64,000 bases of DNA from Pteria penguin (GCA_035048485.1 CM068587.1:55113501-55177500); one strand, 5' to 3'; counted from the first letter of the stretch, positions 11,237-23,018 are shown. Program-made: numbers and translations. Notes: a model not told the origin generated them from the sequence alone.

Positions 11237-13199
11237 ATTTAACTATTCTACAGCAATGACGTTTACAAGAGAAAAGCAAAATGATTTTACTGATATTGTG
11301 TAGACACATGCTTGGTACATAGAAAGTTTTTCTTAAGAATACAGACTTAACAAAGATAGTGGGTAAAACTGACCTTCACTGGTTTTTCAGATTTTCTGAA
11401 ATAATCTTTTGGGACATTCTTTTCATGTTATATGAAGGCCGATCTGTAGATTCTGACTTGAAAATTAATTCATAAAATAATAAACATACTGTATTATCAG
11501 TTATGATACCTATTCCCATATCGAAGGCAAACTTTGAAAAATGAGTGTAGAATTGAAATTATGATTTGCTTTGTTCCATTAAATAATGATAACAATCTTC
11601 CTCATGCTGACTTCTCGTGTCGAACACTCCATTCCCGTACCATGAAGACCAAAATAAATTCTGACTCCTTAATTACTTGATAAGTGAAATCATAAACAAT
11701 ATCGGGCAATGTGCGTAGATCTGATAGCAGAAATAAAACGACTGACGAAGATATCTTTACTATGTTTACTTCTGGGTACTCGCATGGAATCGAGTGTTCG
11801 AATATGATAAGGCGAACGAATTGATGATTGATCAATGAAATCTACAAATGATTGATGACCAGTGATCTTTATCAGAACCCATGTACCAAATGTTTTAGGA
11901 ATTTGTCATTCATCTTTAACATTCCACATGCTTTCAACAAATTTGTTCTTTTTCATATTTATATGAACGTATATACATCGTAATCAGCAGTACATTTTGC
12001 GCTTTAAGATTATTTGTATATCACTTCGTTGGCAGCTAATTCTCTGGTGTTACTGTAATTTGTGAGAGTTACGACAGTTACCGTTTAATAAAATGAAACA
12101 CAAAATAATGTGTCAAATTTGAACACAAGGAATTTTTTCCCGTCGCTGAAACACTCAATAACTATGACAGGAATAGTCTAGCATTGGTGTGACAAGAATT
12201 TCTTGAAATCCGTCGCTTTATTGGATCAGCTTTCTTACAAATTAAGACCGACGACTAATCTATGTTTTTTTCTGAAGAAATTTTAAAAACTTAAACGGAT
12301 AAGGATGAGTGATTTGCGAAGGAAAAAATCTGCGCACTTTAGGTGTTATACTATAAGTGCCACAAAACTTGTATTGGTTTTATGCACCAAATCATGCTGT
12401 AATAGTGTAGGTTAACATCGAGTCGTTTACTGGGTTTGACTCTGGCTGGAAGTTCGTGACCATGAGACCCATCTTGACTTGTTGAGCTTCTCATTTTACG
12501 GTTAGGATAGCAGGCACGCCCACCCCCCCCCCCCCCCAAAAAAAAGTCTCTATACCTGAATCAGAAATGGAAAATGGAAGCTCATGACATCCCTTGTTTT
12601 GTGAGGGTCCGCTGTAGAGCTTAAACTCGTTGCAAGACATACAACCATAAATCGGAGGAATTTGATTGAAACTTGAGTCTCATTTTGCGACTTGCACAAG
12701 CTAGATCTAAGCAAATAGTTGCCTTTTTTAAGAAGCTGAAAAGTGCTGAGCTTGGCGTTCGGAATAAGCAAACAATTAAAGTCATCAGTTCATACAAAAA
12801 TAATAGCAGGAAATTAGCCCTCTACTTTTGAATGCTATCACCGATCCTACTGAACTCCATTACGGATGGCATTACTAGAGGTAAATGAGAGTCGATCGCT
12901 ATTTCAATATAGGAAGATCGATGTGAATAATTACTGAACAATAAAAACACATTTCTCCAGAATTGGTAGAATATTTTTGTTGCCAACGGAAATTTCATCT
13001 TCGCTGCTTGGTGGTCGCCGTCAGTCCGGTGATTATCTTTTTTTTTCACGGGCGGATCCGAATTTTAGAATAGAGGAAAGGAGTGTGATCCTGGATTGGA
13101 TCTTTACTTTCCGCAAATTGTTATATATGCTATGGGCAGTGGGTTTAGACTTTGATAAGCTTTGGAATCATTGATGAGGTGTTGTTACCCAACTGCATG
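11237..13199. other. Unassigned DNA with a C-run/A-run junction
   Basis: About 2 kb with no recognisable gene. A poly-C run joined to a poly-A run lies at about 12521-12545. GGGCGGATCCGAATTTTAGA at 13051 resembles one end of the CATGCGCGGATCC transposon family, with no partner end seen. Confidence 0.45.
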
Positions 13200-13200
13200 T

Positions 13201-14552
13201 ATGAATAATACCATTATTAATATATTACCATGAATAATACTGGCATAATATATATTACAATGAATAATACTATCATAATATATATTACCATGAATAATAC
13301 TGGCATAATATATATTACCATGAATGATACTATCATAATATATATTACCATGAATAATACTGGCATAATATATATTACCATGAATAATACTGGCATAATA
13401 TATATTACCATGAATAATACTGGCATAATATATATTACCATGAATACTACTGGCATAATATATATTACCATGAATACTACTGGCATAATATATATTACCA
13501 TGAATACTACTGGCATAATATATATTACCATGAATAATATTGGCATAATATATTATATCATGAATAATACTATCATAATATATATTACCATGAATAATAC
13601 TGGCATAATATATATTACCATGAATACTACTGGCATAATATATATTACCATGAATACTACTGGCATAATATATATTACCATGAATACTACTGGCATAATA
13701 TATATTACCATGAATACTACTGGCATAATATATATTACCATGAATAATACTGGCATAATATATATTATCATGAATAATACTGGCATAATATATATTACCA
13801 TGAATGATACTGGCATAATATATATTACCATGAATGATACTGGCATAATATATATTACCATGAATACTACTGGCATAATATATATTACCATGAATAATAC
13901 TGGCATAATATATATTATCATGAATAATACTGGCATAATATATATTACCATGAATGATACTGGCATAATATATATTACCATGAATGATACTGGCATAATA
14001 TATATTACCATGAATAATACTGGCATAATATATATTACCATGAATAATACTGGCGTAATATATATTACCATGAATAATACTGGCATAATATATATTACCA
14101 TGAATAATACTGGCATAATATATATCACCATGAATAATACTGGCATAAAACATTACCATGAATACTACTGGCATAATATATATTACCATGAATACTACTG
14201 GCATAATATATATTACCATGAATAATACTGGCATAATATATATTACCATGAATAATACTGGCATAATATATATTACCATGAATAATGCTGTCATAATATA
14301 TATTACCATGAATAATACTGGCATAATATATATTACCATGAATAATACTGGCATAATATATATTACCATGAATAATACTGGCATAATATATATTACCATG
14401 AATAATACTGGCATAATATATATTACAATGAATACTACTGGCATAATAAATATTACCATGAATAATAATTATTAATATATTTTACCATGAATAATACTGG
14501 CATAATATATATTACCATGAATAATACTATTATTAATACATATATTATCGTG
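13201..14552. repeat. 30 bp AT-rich satellite, about 45 copies
   Basis: The unit is ATGAATAATACTGGCATAAT followed by ATATATTACC. Variants are NNN = AAT, ACT or GAT after ATG, and GGC or ATC in the middle. The phase shifts by a few bases near 14150 and again near 14470. Because the unit is a multiple of 3 with few stops, long open frames exist on both strands (for example minus 13185-14459); these are artefacts. Confidence 0.97.
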
Positions 14553-15424
14553 AATGATGATCTATTTTTTTCTGGATCGAAAAGTAATGCGACTCTGAAC
14601 ATCCGGAATACTGGAACCGGTTTCTTCGTTAAGCGGTTACTGTTATATATTATATAGAACCGACTCCGTGTCCCGGATGGTACTCCGAGCCAGACTAAGA
14701 AAGACGACACGAAGGGATGTGTTCCAATCCCTTCCATTCCCGGAGTTTTTACCCTGGATCAGCCAATGTACATATATATTTTCGGATGAAAATGAGGCAT
14801 TCTATCTGGTAAATTATGACAGCATTTTTATCATAAATCGAGATGCGTTAGAGCAGGTTCAGCAATAATGTGAAGGGACAGGTTATTTTCCAATCCTATT
14901 CTGACAAAGGGAAGGCATGATTTTCTGGGCGATTTCCTCCGGAGAGTCAGGCCGCGTGCTGTGATTTTAGATGGAGTTGTAACGCTTGGTGTAGAACTCT
15001 TCGTTTTATTGTTTTGACAGTTGTCTGCTCTCCTCTTAATTCAATTTGCCAAGTTCTCAAAGCATGAAGACAAATGTATAAAGAGAGTGTAATTAGTTTA
15101 CTCAAATGTGCTAACGTGTGGTAGGATATGAAAAATATGTCTGTGTATGTTTTTCAATGTTTAACGTCGGAGATTACAACAACAAATGAAAGCTATGATC
15201 GTGTAAAATGACTATTGTCAAATTTGTAGAAATGTTTTGTTTGAGATTTGTAGTCTAGATTTATTGACTGAAATGCTTATAAATCATGAAAACCGAGTTC
15301 GATTCCTGATTGCAGCCGCCAATGTTGGCATTTGCCTCGTTTTATATATGCATCTATTCGAGTGAACAACATTTGTTGAGGAAGATATCCAGCCAGAAAC
15401 ACCGAAGCACTGTAATCATTACGA
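14553..15424. other. Unassigned DNA with a short tRNA-like fragment
   Basis: GAGTTCGATTCCTGATTGCA near 15296-15315 resembles the B-box part of a SINE head. Nothing else is supported. Confidence 0.4.
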
Positions 15425-15556
15425 CAAACCCCTGTGACGTCAACCAGTTCTATGGAAACTGGTATACAAATACGGGAAATGGTATAGAAACTATGACGTC
15501 ACAATGGTTTTACGTCACATACTTGCTCACATGGGAAACAACTCAACATAACGAAA
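15425..15556. mobile_element. Short dispersed repeat with TGACGTCA ends; empty-site copy
   Basis: It reads from TGTGACGTCAACCAGTTCTA through ACGGGAAATGGTATAGAAAC and ATGACGTCACAATGG to ATAACGAAAAGACA. A second copy at 21960-22300 has the same order but is interrupted by a 199 bp transposon exactly at TGACG (here 15494-15498). The two halves are partly inverted copies of each other. Confidence 0.75.
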
Positions 15557-15562
15557 AGACAC

Positions 15563-15751
15563 AATAGATCACTTGCCGATCTTGATAATGGCTGTCTTTT
15601 TGTCCGAGCTAACAACTCTTAGCGTTGATTTTCATAGTGACGTCATAATACGTGACATAAATTTATTGTAACGCCATAACGAAAAACAACGCCAAAAGGT
15701 ATTAGCTCGGACAAAAAGACAACACTTATGAAGATCGGCAAATGGTATATT
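15563..15751. mobile_element. AATAGAC-type palindromic MITE
   Basis: Long terminal inverted repeats: AATAGATCACTTGCCGATCT on the left against the reverse complement of GATCGGCAAATGGTATATT on the right. The inner arms share TGTCTTTTTGTCCGAGCTAA and AACGCCAAAAGG-type blocks. The centre has GTGACGTCATAATACGTGAC. It is the same subfamily as 46672-46856. No coding capacity; movement would depend on a transposase encoded elsewhere. Confidence 0.85.
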
Positions 15752-15879
15752 AAGTCACGGATGTTGCTGTTTGTGTTATGTAAAACAGGAGTAGTTAACA
15801 TTGTGATTGGCTATGGGTCAAGAGGTAATCGGATCGAATTAATGACTTTGATATTGATATTTGGCTTCATTTGCAGATT

Positions 15880-16140
15880 CCCGTCAGTAGCTATGGTTCG
15901 TCCATGGTTCGAATCTTAGCGGTGGGTTGTCGGTTTCTTTCTATTGAGACTGAGAAGTCCGAGCTCACGTGTCACGGTAGATGGCGGCACGTAAAAGGAG
16001 CCTCCTTGTTTCAGGTGGGTTCGTTACATTGCGACAGTTGGGTCGGTTGCATTGCTTCAGGTGGATCCACTGTATTACACATGGGTCCGTTGCAATGGTT
16101 GAAAACTGAGCTACATACACGACAAGTGTCGCCACAATAA
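15880..16140 (+). mobile_element. tRNA-headed SINE, diverged
   Basis: Head remnant TGGTTCGAATCTTAGC at 15907. The body contains CACGTGTCACGGTAGATGGC then GGCACGTAAAAGGAGCCTCC, equivalent to the core block of the SINE at 11008. A short internal duplication (TTCAGGTGGRTYC) lies around 16011 and 16057. Confidence 0.6.
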
Positions 16141-17999
16141 TGGAAAAACTGCAAGTATCTCGATTCCGATAATTTCACTAACATAAACCAATGTCAAGGT
16201 CATATCTGACTGAATCTTTCAATGCTTAAGCAAGATATAATGTTAACACATGTAAATATCACATTGGATACTTTGAGTATATATTTATTTATAGCTCGAG
16301 ATATCACCAGGAGCATATGATACTTGTATTTTATGTTTCCCACTTATTTGGGTCATATATATAATCTATATGAATGTTATCTGTGTATAAACAGAGTTTT
16401 ATAGATCGACAAACTTTAATACATTATAATTAGATAACTGAATTCTGAAATAGTTATATATAGTGCAATGTGTTTTTATGGCTGCCTGAGAAACAGTGAA
16501 ACTATTGTCCCGAGTAGCTGGCGAAAACCTAAAAATTTGTTGTCTCTAGAACTTGCAGATAATCGAATTTAATCTTTTTAAATATGTTTTATTTTTAAAC
16601 TTTCATAATTTTATTTTGAGATACAACATTTTTAATAAAGTACAATTGATATAATGATCGGTGAAATTCATTAAATACTTAGATCAGCCGAACTTAAATT
16701 AGTATAGACTATCGTGGTATATTTATCCCTCCAATCCCACCCTTCTACAAATCAGATAATTATAAAGATTTGTCAGATTATAAGGATTTGAGCACATACA
16801 TGTAAATATTTGACAAGTGGGCATAACTTTTTTGATATGTGGACATGTTTGTGTGACTAATGTACAGTAGAAATATATCGTCATGAGATGAATGAAACTT
16901 TACTTAGTGGCGGAAGTAAAAAAAACCCAAAAAGCAGTGTCATCGAAACGCTTTATCTTAAAACGCTTTGCAGTGAATTATGCGTCAAGTGATTGAAAAT
17001 AGTATACCTTTGTTGACTGGGGCTGGGGTCAGAAGATGACCTGTTGGACTCGAAGACGAACCGTAGGTCCAACGATAAGTTTCATGAAGCTGATCAAATC
17101 AAAGCTTTTATAGAGACAATCCAGAACTAAACAGCATTGTGTATAGATGAAGGGTCACACCTGTATGGTATCTTGTAAAATTGACCATGACCCAAACAAA
17201 CTATAAATGTCGACGGACCTGAATGACGAATCGGATATGTTTTATATGAATAAAACATAAATTATAAAAAAAAAATGATGCAGAAAGTGTACTCTATATA
17301 GGTCAAGGTCATATTATAATGAGCTCAAGATGTAGGAAAGATAAGAAATATAAAATATGTATTATGAATATGTAAATTGAAATTAATATCTAGAATTAGA
17401 CTAATAATTTCAAGCCAGGAGAAAAATACGTCACTTCTGTCAAGAACATGAATTACTATGAGGTAACGTTTACTGATTTGTAATTTTATTCATAAATTCA
17501 AAATTCAGATAAGTATGGAGCTTTTATTAGTTTGACAGAATAAATAGTATATGTAAATGACATGTAAAAATAAGATACAAATATTCTAAATCAGAAGAGA
17601 ACTCGTAAAAGCCGCTGAAAATATAACTGTGCATGTCAATGAGAACCCAAGGTGGTCGGTTTAGATTTCAATGTCGAGAAACCTCTGAAGAACTGTACCG
17701 GAAATTCGGGTACAGTGCGGTCTTTTCTCATTTTGACTTTTTATATCGTGCAAACGACATAACTATATCGTGCACACGACTTACATTATTTTCCCAACAT
17801 GTCCCTTCATACCCCCGTATTCCAACGTCTTACTTCAACTGACTTTCAAAAGTTTGATAGATTGCGAAATCATGTTTGCTGTGGATTCTGATGATGACTT
17901 TTTGTTAAAAAAAAAGTAAATCACAACTGGTACATGGATGGACTACCTGTCGATTTTTTTTATTCTTAGACGACCTCTTTCATAATTAGTTTTGTCATT
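16141..17999. other. Unassigned AT-rich DNA
   Basis: Nearly 1.9 kb with no gene, RNA or clear repeat recognised on either strand. Confidence 0.5.
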
Positions 18000-18252
18000 G
18001 TTTTACGTCACTCATATGTTATTGTACTTACATGCTGGCGGCACCTGTTCGGTGCATCGTGTCTTAATTCTGCCCTTCGCAGTGATGGATCATTTCGTGT
18101 CATTTTCTGTGACACGTGGCCTGGGTTATCTCATCTGAAGGACAGATAGGGAGGGAGGAGGTGATAAATTACAGTCGGAAAAAATAGAAACCGGTAGCGG
18201 AGATCGAACCCGGGTGCCCATGTTTGATATCCGGTACGGTACCACTGGATAA
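18000..18252 (-). mobile_element. Degenerate tRNA-headed SINE
   Basis: On the minus strand a B-box (GGGTTCGATCTCCG) lies around 18196-18213. At the left end TTTTACGTCACTCATATG and GGCGGCACCTGTTCGG correspond to the SINE-like copy at 32173 (TTTTACGCC and GGCGGCACCTGTTTGG). Confidence 0.6.
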
Positions 18253-18280
18253 ACTTTCCCCAACCCCTGTCATTAAACTC

Positions 18281-18517
18281 TGGATCCGCGTATGATAAGA
18301 TAGATCCAGTGACCTTGTAACAGATACTGTCCGGTTTTACATTAACATCATAAGTGCGTCGACCTGACCAGACGTGTGGTTTCAGTGCTATGACGTCCCT
18401 CTTCTGGTGCTCTGTGACTGAGACACACTGGTAATTTACATTCTTGGGCGTGCAGTATTGTGTACATTTTCTTTGTACTCTCTGTTTCCGGTAGTCATGG
18501 CGATTGTGGCCAGCCAA
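18281..18517 (-). pseudogene. Cysteine-containing coding-like fragment, unidentified
   Basis: A minus-strand frame is open from ATG at 18517, and its first 75 or so residues look protein-like, with four Cys and mixed polar residues (motifs RKCTQYCTPKN and DSICYK). It then enters the terminal motif CGGATCCAGAG of a transposon end near 18282-18297 and the SINE beyond, so the full 128-codon frame is chimeric. The start also overlaps a relic of the dispersed repeat (GAGCATCTCCTAATTGGC on the minus strand, about 18510-18530). It may be an exon relic or chance. Confidence 0.2.
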
Positions 18518-18530
18518 TTAGGAGATGCTC

Positions 18531-19805
18531 ACTTCTGCTTTAACCTTTGACCCATGAATGCTTACCGTTGCTAAGAGAACCACCGTGACATAGGAACAGC
18601 TTCCTCCATATTTTACCCTTCGATGTGATTCGTAATTGGCATCCTTAATTAAAAGGATTTATGTCTGTTTATAAAAGTGCACTATTTACAGATACACTTA
18701 GACATTACTCATACAAACATCTCAACAAATCGGCGATAAATACACCGAACACATCAACAGTTTTGTCCTTGATGTGTTTACATCAGCGTGCTACGAGAAA
18801 ATAAAGGAGCCCATTGTCCGCCGTGTGTAACTGACATCGCTGCCATAAATAAACTCTTCAAATATAAACAAGCATTGAACGACGACACGAGAGAAACATA
18901 CATCTTCGCTTAAAATAATACCACAGGTAGATTTATCTTTTTATGTGTTTATGTTTTGGCCATAATATTTCAGCAGAGATAAGAGCGATGAGCATGCTCT
19001 TGGCGTAAATTGCAATTCATTCTTTTTTTTTAAATTTTTTTTTTCAGGTTCTAGGTTTTTAGGACGAAAGGAGTGGATGGAACATGTATAGAAGGTTATC
19101 AGAACAGAATGCTTTATAGGATAATAAACCATAGCGCAAGTGATGATATAAAAATGAAAGTGCAAACCATTTCAATATTCATTTATCTGGAAATATTTTT
19201 AGACTTTCTCCTTTATGGCGGGGATGGGTCCAGTTGTAACAGGAAAAACAAAGCCTTTGATGATAAAGTCTGTTAGTGATAGGGGTTTCGATCTTTTATT
19301 TTAAATATTAACCACGGAAATAGGGTAGGGAAACCCCCTATCTGGATCAGTGAATTCCCCAGTGTTTTACGGTGCAGTTTAAAAGTATATATTATTATTT
19401 GGTTGAAGATTTTGTTTATCGTTTAGATTGAAGTAGATTGCTATTGCAATAACAATACTAATCGAGATGTTTTCATGGCCGTAGGAAGCTTTTTTTGGCC
19501 GATCATAATTGTTTCATTGCTTGTTTCCTAATTAATTTACTAAACTGTTTTCATTTAATTATTCTTAACATGCAATTGATTTGTAAGTTGTATTACAGCA
19601 TTGTGTATAAATTTATTCTTTTCTTTCTGATACTACAAGTTATTTTCATCATGCAAAGATAAAAAGTCTTCGGGCTCTGGAAAACATTTACTCGTGCAAA
19701 CAAAGGCGCAATTTCCCGTTCCTCTTAGTGCCTTTAAGTTGAAATGACAGGCCCTGAACACCGATTACTTATGTTTGGAGGATGGAAATGACTTTCTTAT
19801 TACTT
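18531..19805. other. Unassigned AT-rich DNA
   Basis: No supported gene. A T-run lies near 19022-19045. Confidence 0.5.
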
Positions 19806-19810
19806 GTCAG

Positions 19811-19987
19811 CATTGGCGGATGTTAAGGAGGGATTGCAACCCCCTTTGGTCGGAAAATTTTACCCCAAAAAGGTTTATTTTCGGCCATTTTTAAGGCTGT
19901 GACATCCCCTTTCAAGACTGAATAGTGGAAAATAGTAGTCATGGCAGGCAGCAAGCCACCTTTCAAAAATTTCTAGATCCGCTTATG
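19811..19987. mobile_element. hAT5-like MITE with 5 bp duplication GTCAG
   Basis: Terminal inverted repeats CATTGGCGGATGTTAAG (left) and CATAAGCGGATCTAGAAAT (right, reverse complement). The host sequence GTCAG occurs directly on both sides (19806-19810 and 19988-19992). The interior has AAAATTTTACCCCAAAAAGG, resembling AATCTTACCCAAAAAAGG in the copy at 22046. No open frame. Confidence 0.85.
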
Positions 19988-19992
19988 GTCAG

Positions 19993-20880
19993 TGTCTATG
20001 TGATTCAGCTCTATGTGATTCAAGCAAGACTCCTTGGCACAAAAAGTGGCTTAAAGCAGTGGTGTCATATTGCAAATTTTGTTTTGAGTTTGCAAGTTTG
20101 ACCTCTTCACTTTTGAATTGCTTCCTACGGGCCTGGTTTTACCAAATATGACTACGGCATTATACCGTCTGCTGAATGCTGAGTTTACAATAACTCGAGT
20201 TGTATTTAGGGGATAAACGTACTGTGTTTGGTTGTTTCCGACATGTATAGCGTGGTTACACGTTGGAAACAGAATTTTCCTGGCGACGCTTACGTTTATA
20301 CCCATTCTAATTCACTGTAACACACACATCGGATTTTTTTTCTCTTTGAAATTGCCTTCCAACTACTCGTTCACGGATAGCGCCATGTTAAAGTTCTTCC
20401 GAGAAACGAATTGATACTTATTGCATTGACATAAGAATTTTTATCATTTTCATATTCTTAAAGTTTTATGAGTACATTATTAGTCACAAAATGATTCATA
20501 CATGAGTGTCGCATCGTAAACAGCTAAACAGGCAGTTTTGCTACGGCGCGGCGAGATAAAATAACATGCTAGAAAGCATGTTGCATGTACGTCACGTACT
20601 TTGTAAGTTTTGTTGGTCCAGCTTTAATAATTGTGCACTTGAATGGTAGAACTTGCAAACTGCCCTTCGTACGAGACATAAGATGGACATTGAGAGCACT
20701 GGACGAAGTTGTTAACTTATTGTCAGTATTTTGATAGTTGGAGTCTGAGGCAATGTGGACAAAGAGTAACTGTAATGTAGTAATACATTTGAGGACGGTA
20801 TATCGTGGTTAAACATGCCCGAACGCTAACGGGTGGACCAATCAAAATGGTCAAAACAAAACAAGTGAATTAGAATATGG
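19993..20880. other. Unassigned DNA
   Basis: Nothing recognised. Short open frames at 20051-20414 have no support. Confidence 0.5.
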
Positions 20881-21040
20881 CATCATGGCGGGTGTGACCG
20901 GTCGGCAGGGGATGTTTACTCCTCCATGGCATCTGGTCTCACCTCTGGATTTTTCTGGGGGTCCGTGTTTGTCTATTTTGTCGACATTCCGACGTCACAT
21001 TACTCAGTATCTTATTGTTGTACTATGTACAAAGTAAGAG
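20881..21040 (+). mobile_element. Dispersed repeat copy (GGCGGGTGTGACCGGTCGGC)
   Basis: Contains GGCGGGTGTGACCGGTCGGC then AGGGGATGTTTACTCCTCC, CTGGTCTCACCTCTGGATTT and GGGGTCCGTGTTTGTC. An inverted copy of its first part lies at 25741-25812. From memory this is very close to an abundant oyster interspersed repeat; that is recollection, not a search result. Related pieces occur at 6201, 9896, 18510, 27750, 41080, 45020 and 51040. Confidence 0.8.
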
Positions 21041-21234
21041 TGGGGAAAAGAAGAAATAGAGATCTGAATAAGCCGTTTGACAGTACTGGTACGGACATTA
21101 TAACAAACTAGATTAAGCAAAATGAAAGTCATCGCAAAAATATTTCGATTTCGAACAGTTATCATTTTGCCAACCAATATGTGAGCCCCTCAGTAACAAC
21201 GAAAGGCTCATTTAAAATGAAATTAATGTTGTTT

Positions 21235-21290
21235 CTTTTGTTTTTTTTTTTTTTTTTTGTTTTTTTTTGTTTTTTTTTTTTTGGTTTTTT
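21235..21290. repeat. T-rich low-complexity tract
   Basis: Almost uninterrupted T with single G bases, upstream of the first tRNA-Leu gene. Confidence 0.9.
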
Positions 21291-21373
21291 TACTTTCTCT
21301 ATGAAGAAATGAGAGTTACCTCGCTTGGACTGCTCCGTTATACTATTTCTATCTTACACTTGGCGGATGTGGC

Positions 21374-21456
21374 AGTACGGTGGCCGAGTGGTTAAGGCGT
21401 TGGACTTAAGTTCCAATGGACGAATGTCCGCGTGGGTTCGAACCCCACCCGTACTA
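21374..21456 (+). tRNA. tRNA-Leu (anticodon UAA), copy 1
   Basis: A full cloverleaf of 83 nt without intron. The acceptor AGTACGG pairs perfectly with CCGTACT, followed by discriminator A. The anticodon stem TTGGA/TCCAA carries loop CTTAAGT, giving anticodon TAA (reads UUA). The long variable arm GGAC-GAAT-GTCC is the class II feature of leucine tRNAs. The T arm is GTGGG-TTCGAAC-CCCAC. The internal A box (TGGCCGAGTGG) and B box (GGTTCGAACCC) are intact. A run of T from about 21461 serves as polymerase III terminator. The sequence is identical to the copy 302 bp downstream. Confidence 0.98.
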
Positions 21457-21460
21457 ACTT

Positions 21461-21468
21461 TTTTTTAA
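21461..21468 (+). terminator. Polymerase III T-run terminator of tRNA-Leu copy 1
   Basis: Eight T bases begin four bases after the tRNA end. Confidence 0.85.
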
Positions 21469-21675
21469 ATGAAATCTTCATTTTCGTCTTTTGTTTGTTG
21501 TTATGTATACCTGTAATTTTGATAGAAAAAAAAATCGCGGCACATGAATGTGAAAATGAGAGGTACCTATATTTGAATGCACAAAATTTGTTGGAGATAA
21601 AGTCTATTAGATTTATGAAGTGTTACACGCTAATCAAGTTATGATCCCATCTGAAACTCCTAATACTTTTAAACA

Positions 21676-21758
21676 AGTACGGTGGCCGAGTGGTTAAGGC
21701 GTTGGACTTAAGTTCCAATGGACGAATGTCCGCGTGGGTTCGAACCCCACCCGTACTA
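21676..21758 (+). tRNA. tRNA-Leu (anticodon UAA), copy 2
   Basis: All 83 bases match copy 1, with the same perfect acceptor, UAA anticodon and class II variable arm. Flanks on both sides differ from those of copy 1, so the identity is confined to the gene itself. A T-run (TTCTTTTTTC) about ten bases downstream is the likely terminator. Confidence 0.98.
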
Positions 21759-21955
21759 GATCTAATTCTTTTTTCAGCACAATTTACAAAGTACCGAGAC
21801 CCTTAAAAACACCAGTTTTAAAAACCGTAGATTAACTATGTGGTTCTCTAACCCCCCCTCCCCAAGACTTCACATTTTTTTCAATAATCAATGATTTGTA
21901 GAACTAACCAAGGTCTTTTCATTATACAGTTATTTCCCATTTGGTAGGGTATTTT
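21759..21955. other. Spacer with a short C-run
   Basis: Spacer between tRNA-Leu copy 2 and the compound repeat. Only a short C-run at about 21853 is notable. Confidence 0.5.
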
Positions 21956-21959
21956 GTAA

Positions 21960-22300
21960 CGTCAAACCAGTGTGACGTCGACCATTTCTATAGAAATTAG
22001 AAAGAGGCGTAAAATTACGGGAAATGATATAGAAATTGTATGACGCATGCGCGGATACTGAGGGAGGTTAGGGGGTAGGTTAGGGGTCTGGACCCCCCTC
22101 CTCCTGGAATCCGAAAATCTTACCCAAAAAAGGTAATATTTGGGCATTTTGGGGGTTGGAACACCCCCCCCCCCCTCGTCTAAGAGAAAAAATTACCTTT
22201 TTTGGTTGGACCACCTCTGACAAAAAATTCTGGATCCGCGCATGTGACGTCACAATGTTTGACGTCAGATACCCTTTCTGTATAACGAAAAGACAGCTAT
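21960..22300. mobile_element. Host repeat interrupted by a nested MITE
   Basis: The left part (TGTGACGTCGACCATTTCTA and ACGGGAAATGATATAGAAAT) and the right part (TGACGTCACAATGTTTGACG, ATAACGAAAAGACA) are the two halves of the repeat seen uninterrupted at 15425-15556. The interruption is the 199 bp element at 22046-22244. Confidence 0.8.
22046..22244. mobile_element. hAT5-like MITE with 5 bp duplication TGACG
   Basis: Ends with an exact 11 bp inverted repeat, CATGCGCGGAT and ATCCGCGCATG. TGACG is present on both sides (22041-22045 and 22245-22249) but only once in the empty homologous site at 15494-15498. The interior holds a poly-C run and GGTAATATTTGGGCATTTTG. No coding capacity. Confidence 0.93.
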
Positions 22301-22776
22301 ACGACGGCGTAGAAACTAAACATCCCTTTTGGTTTTAATAACAAAATCATATAAACTACGTACAGTTATGCAAGATTCCATATATGTGTACTAGTGTGCA
22401 AGATTGATTTTTGAGGCAAAAGGTTTGAGTCATCTTATGCAATATATTTTTAAAAATGGGGAAGGGGGACACAAACATGTATGGTATGTCAGTAAAACGA
22501 AAACTTGTACAAACTCTGCACATGCACTGCAGCTTTATAGATCTAGTATTGTATTCTATTTGCAGGGCTGTAGGAAGCAAAGTCGAAAGTTTAAAATCAA
22601 ATTTCTTTTCGTAATGTGATAAAAAAAAAATCGGTCTATAATCTATTGAAGAAGTAACCCTCCCTCCTCCCTTCGGCCCTAGGGCCGTTTTGACATTTTA
22701 AAACAGTATTTCATGAACTGCCTTACGACTCAGTACTCACGGTTATATTTATAATTTAAAACCTGACCTACCCATG
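22301..22776. other. Unassigned DNA
   Basis: Spacer between the compound repeat and tRNA-Ala. No feature recognised. Confidence 0.5.
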
Positions 22777-22849
22777 GGGGAATTAGCTCAAATGGTAGAG
22801 CGCTCGCTTAGCATGCGAGAGGTACCGGGATCGATACCCGGATTCTCCA
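22777..22849 (+). tRNA. tRNA-Ala (anticodon AGC)
   Basis: A 73 nt cloverleaf. The acceptor GGGGAAT pairs with ATTCTCC (one G-U), with discriminator A. The anticodon stem CTCGC/GCGAG has loop TTAGCAT, giving AGC. The T arm is CCGGG-ATCGATA-CCCGG. The A box (TAGCTCAAATGG) and B box (GGATCGATACC) are present; the B box has ATCGATA where the consensus is TTCGANT, but the stem is intact. A T-run about eight bases downstream (GCGCCTCTTTTTTTT) is the terminator. Same strand as the two tRNA-Leu genes. Confidence 0.97.
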
Positions 22850-22856
22850 AGCGCCT

Positions 22857-22864
22857 CTTTTTTT
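22857..22864 (+). terminator. Polymerase III T-run terminator of tRNA-Ala
   Basis: Run of T shortly after the tRNA-Ala 3' end. Confidence 0.8.
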
Positions 22865-23018
22865 TCCTTTTCATTTTGTACATTTTTACAAACTAAACTG
22901 CAGTAGCAGGGTCACTGACTTTTTTTTCCCAAATTTTGTAAAACAATGCAGTTGCACATAGATAAATAAAATTGTCATTTCTATCGGCAAATCAAATTTG
23001 TCAAATGATAAAGAAAAC

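Noticed and set aside
13185..14459. 424-codon minus-strand frame
   Set aside because: Produced by the 30 bp satellite, whose unit is a multiple of 3 without stops. The opposite strand is open too.
18131..18517. 128-codon protein gene
   Set aside because: The frame crosses a transposon end and a SINE. Only the first part looks coding-like and is listed as a low-confidence fragment.
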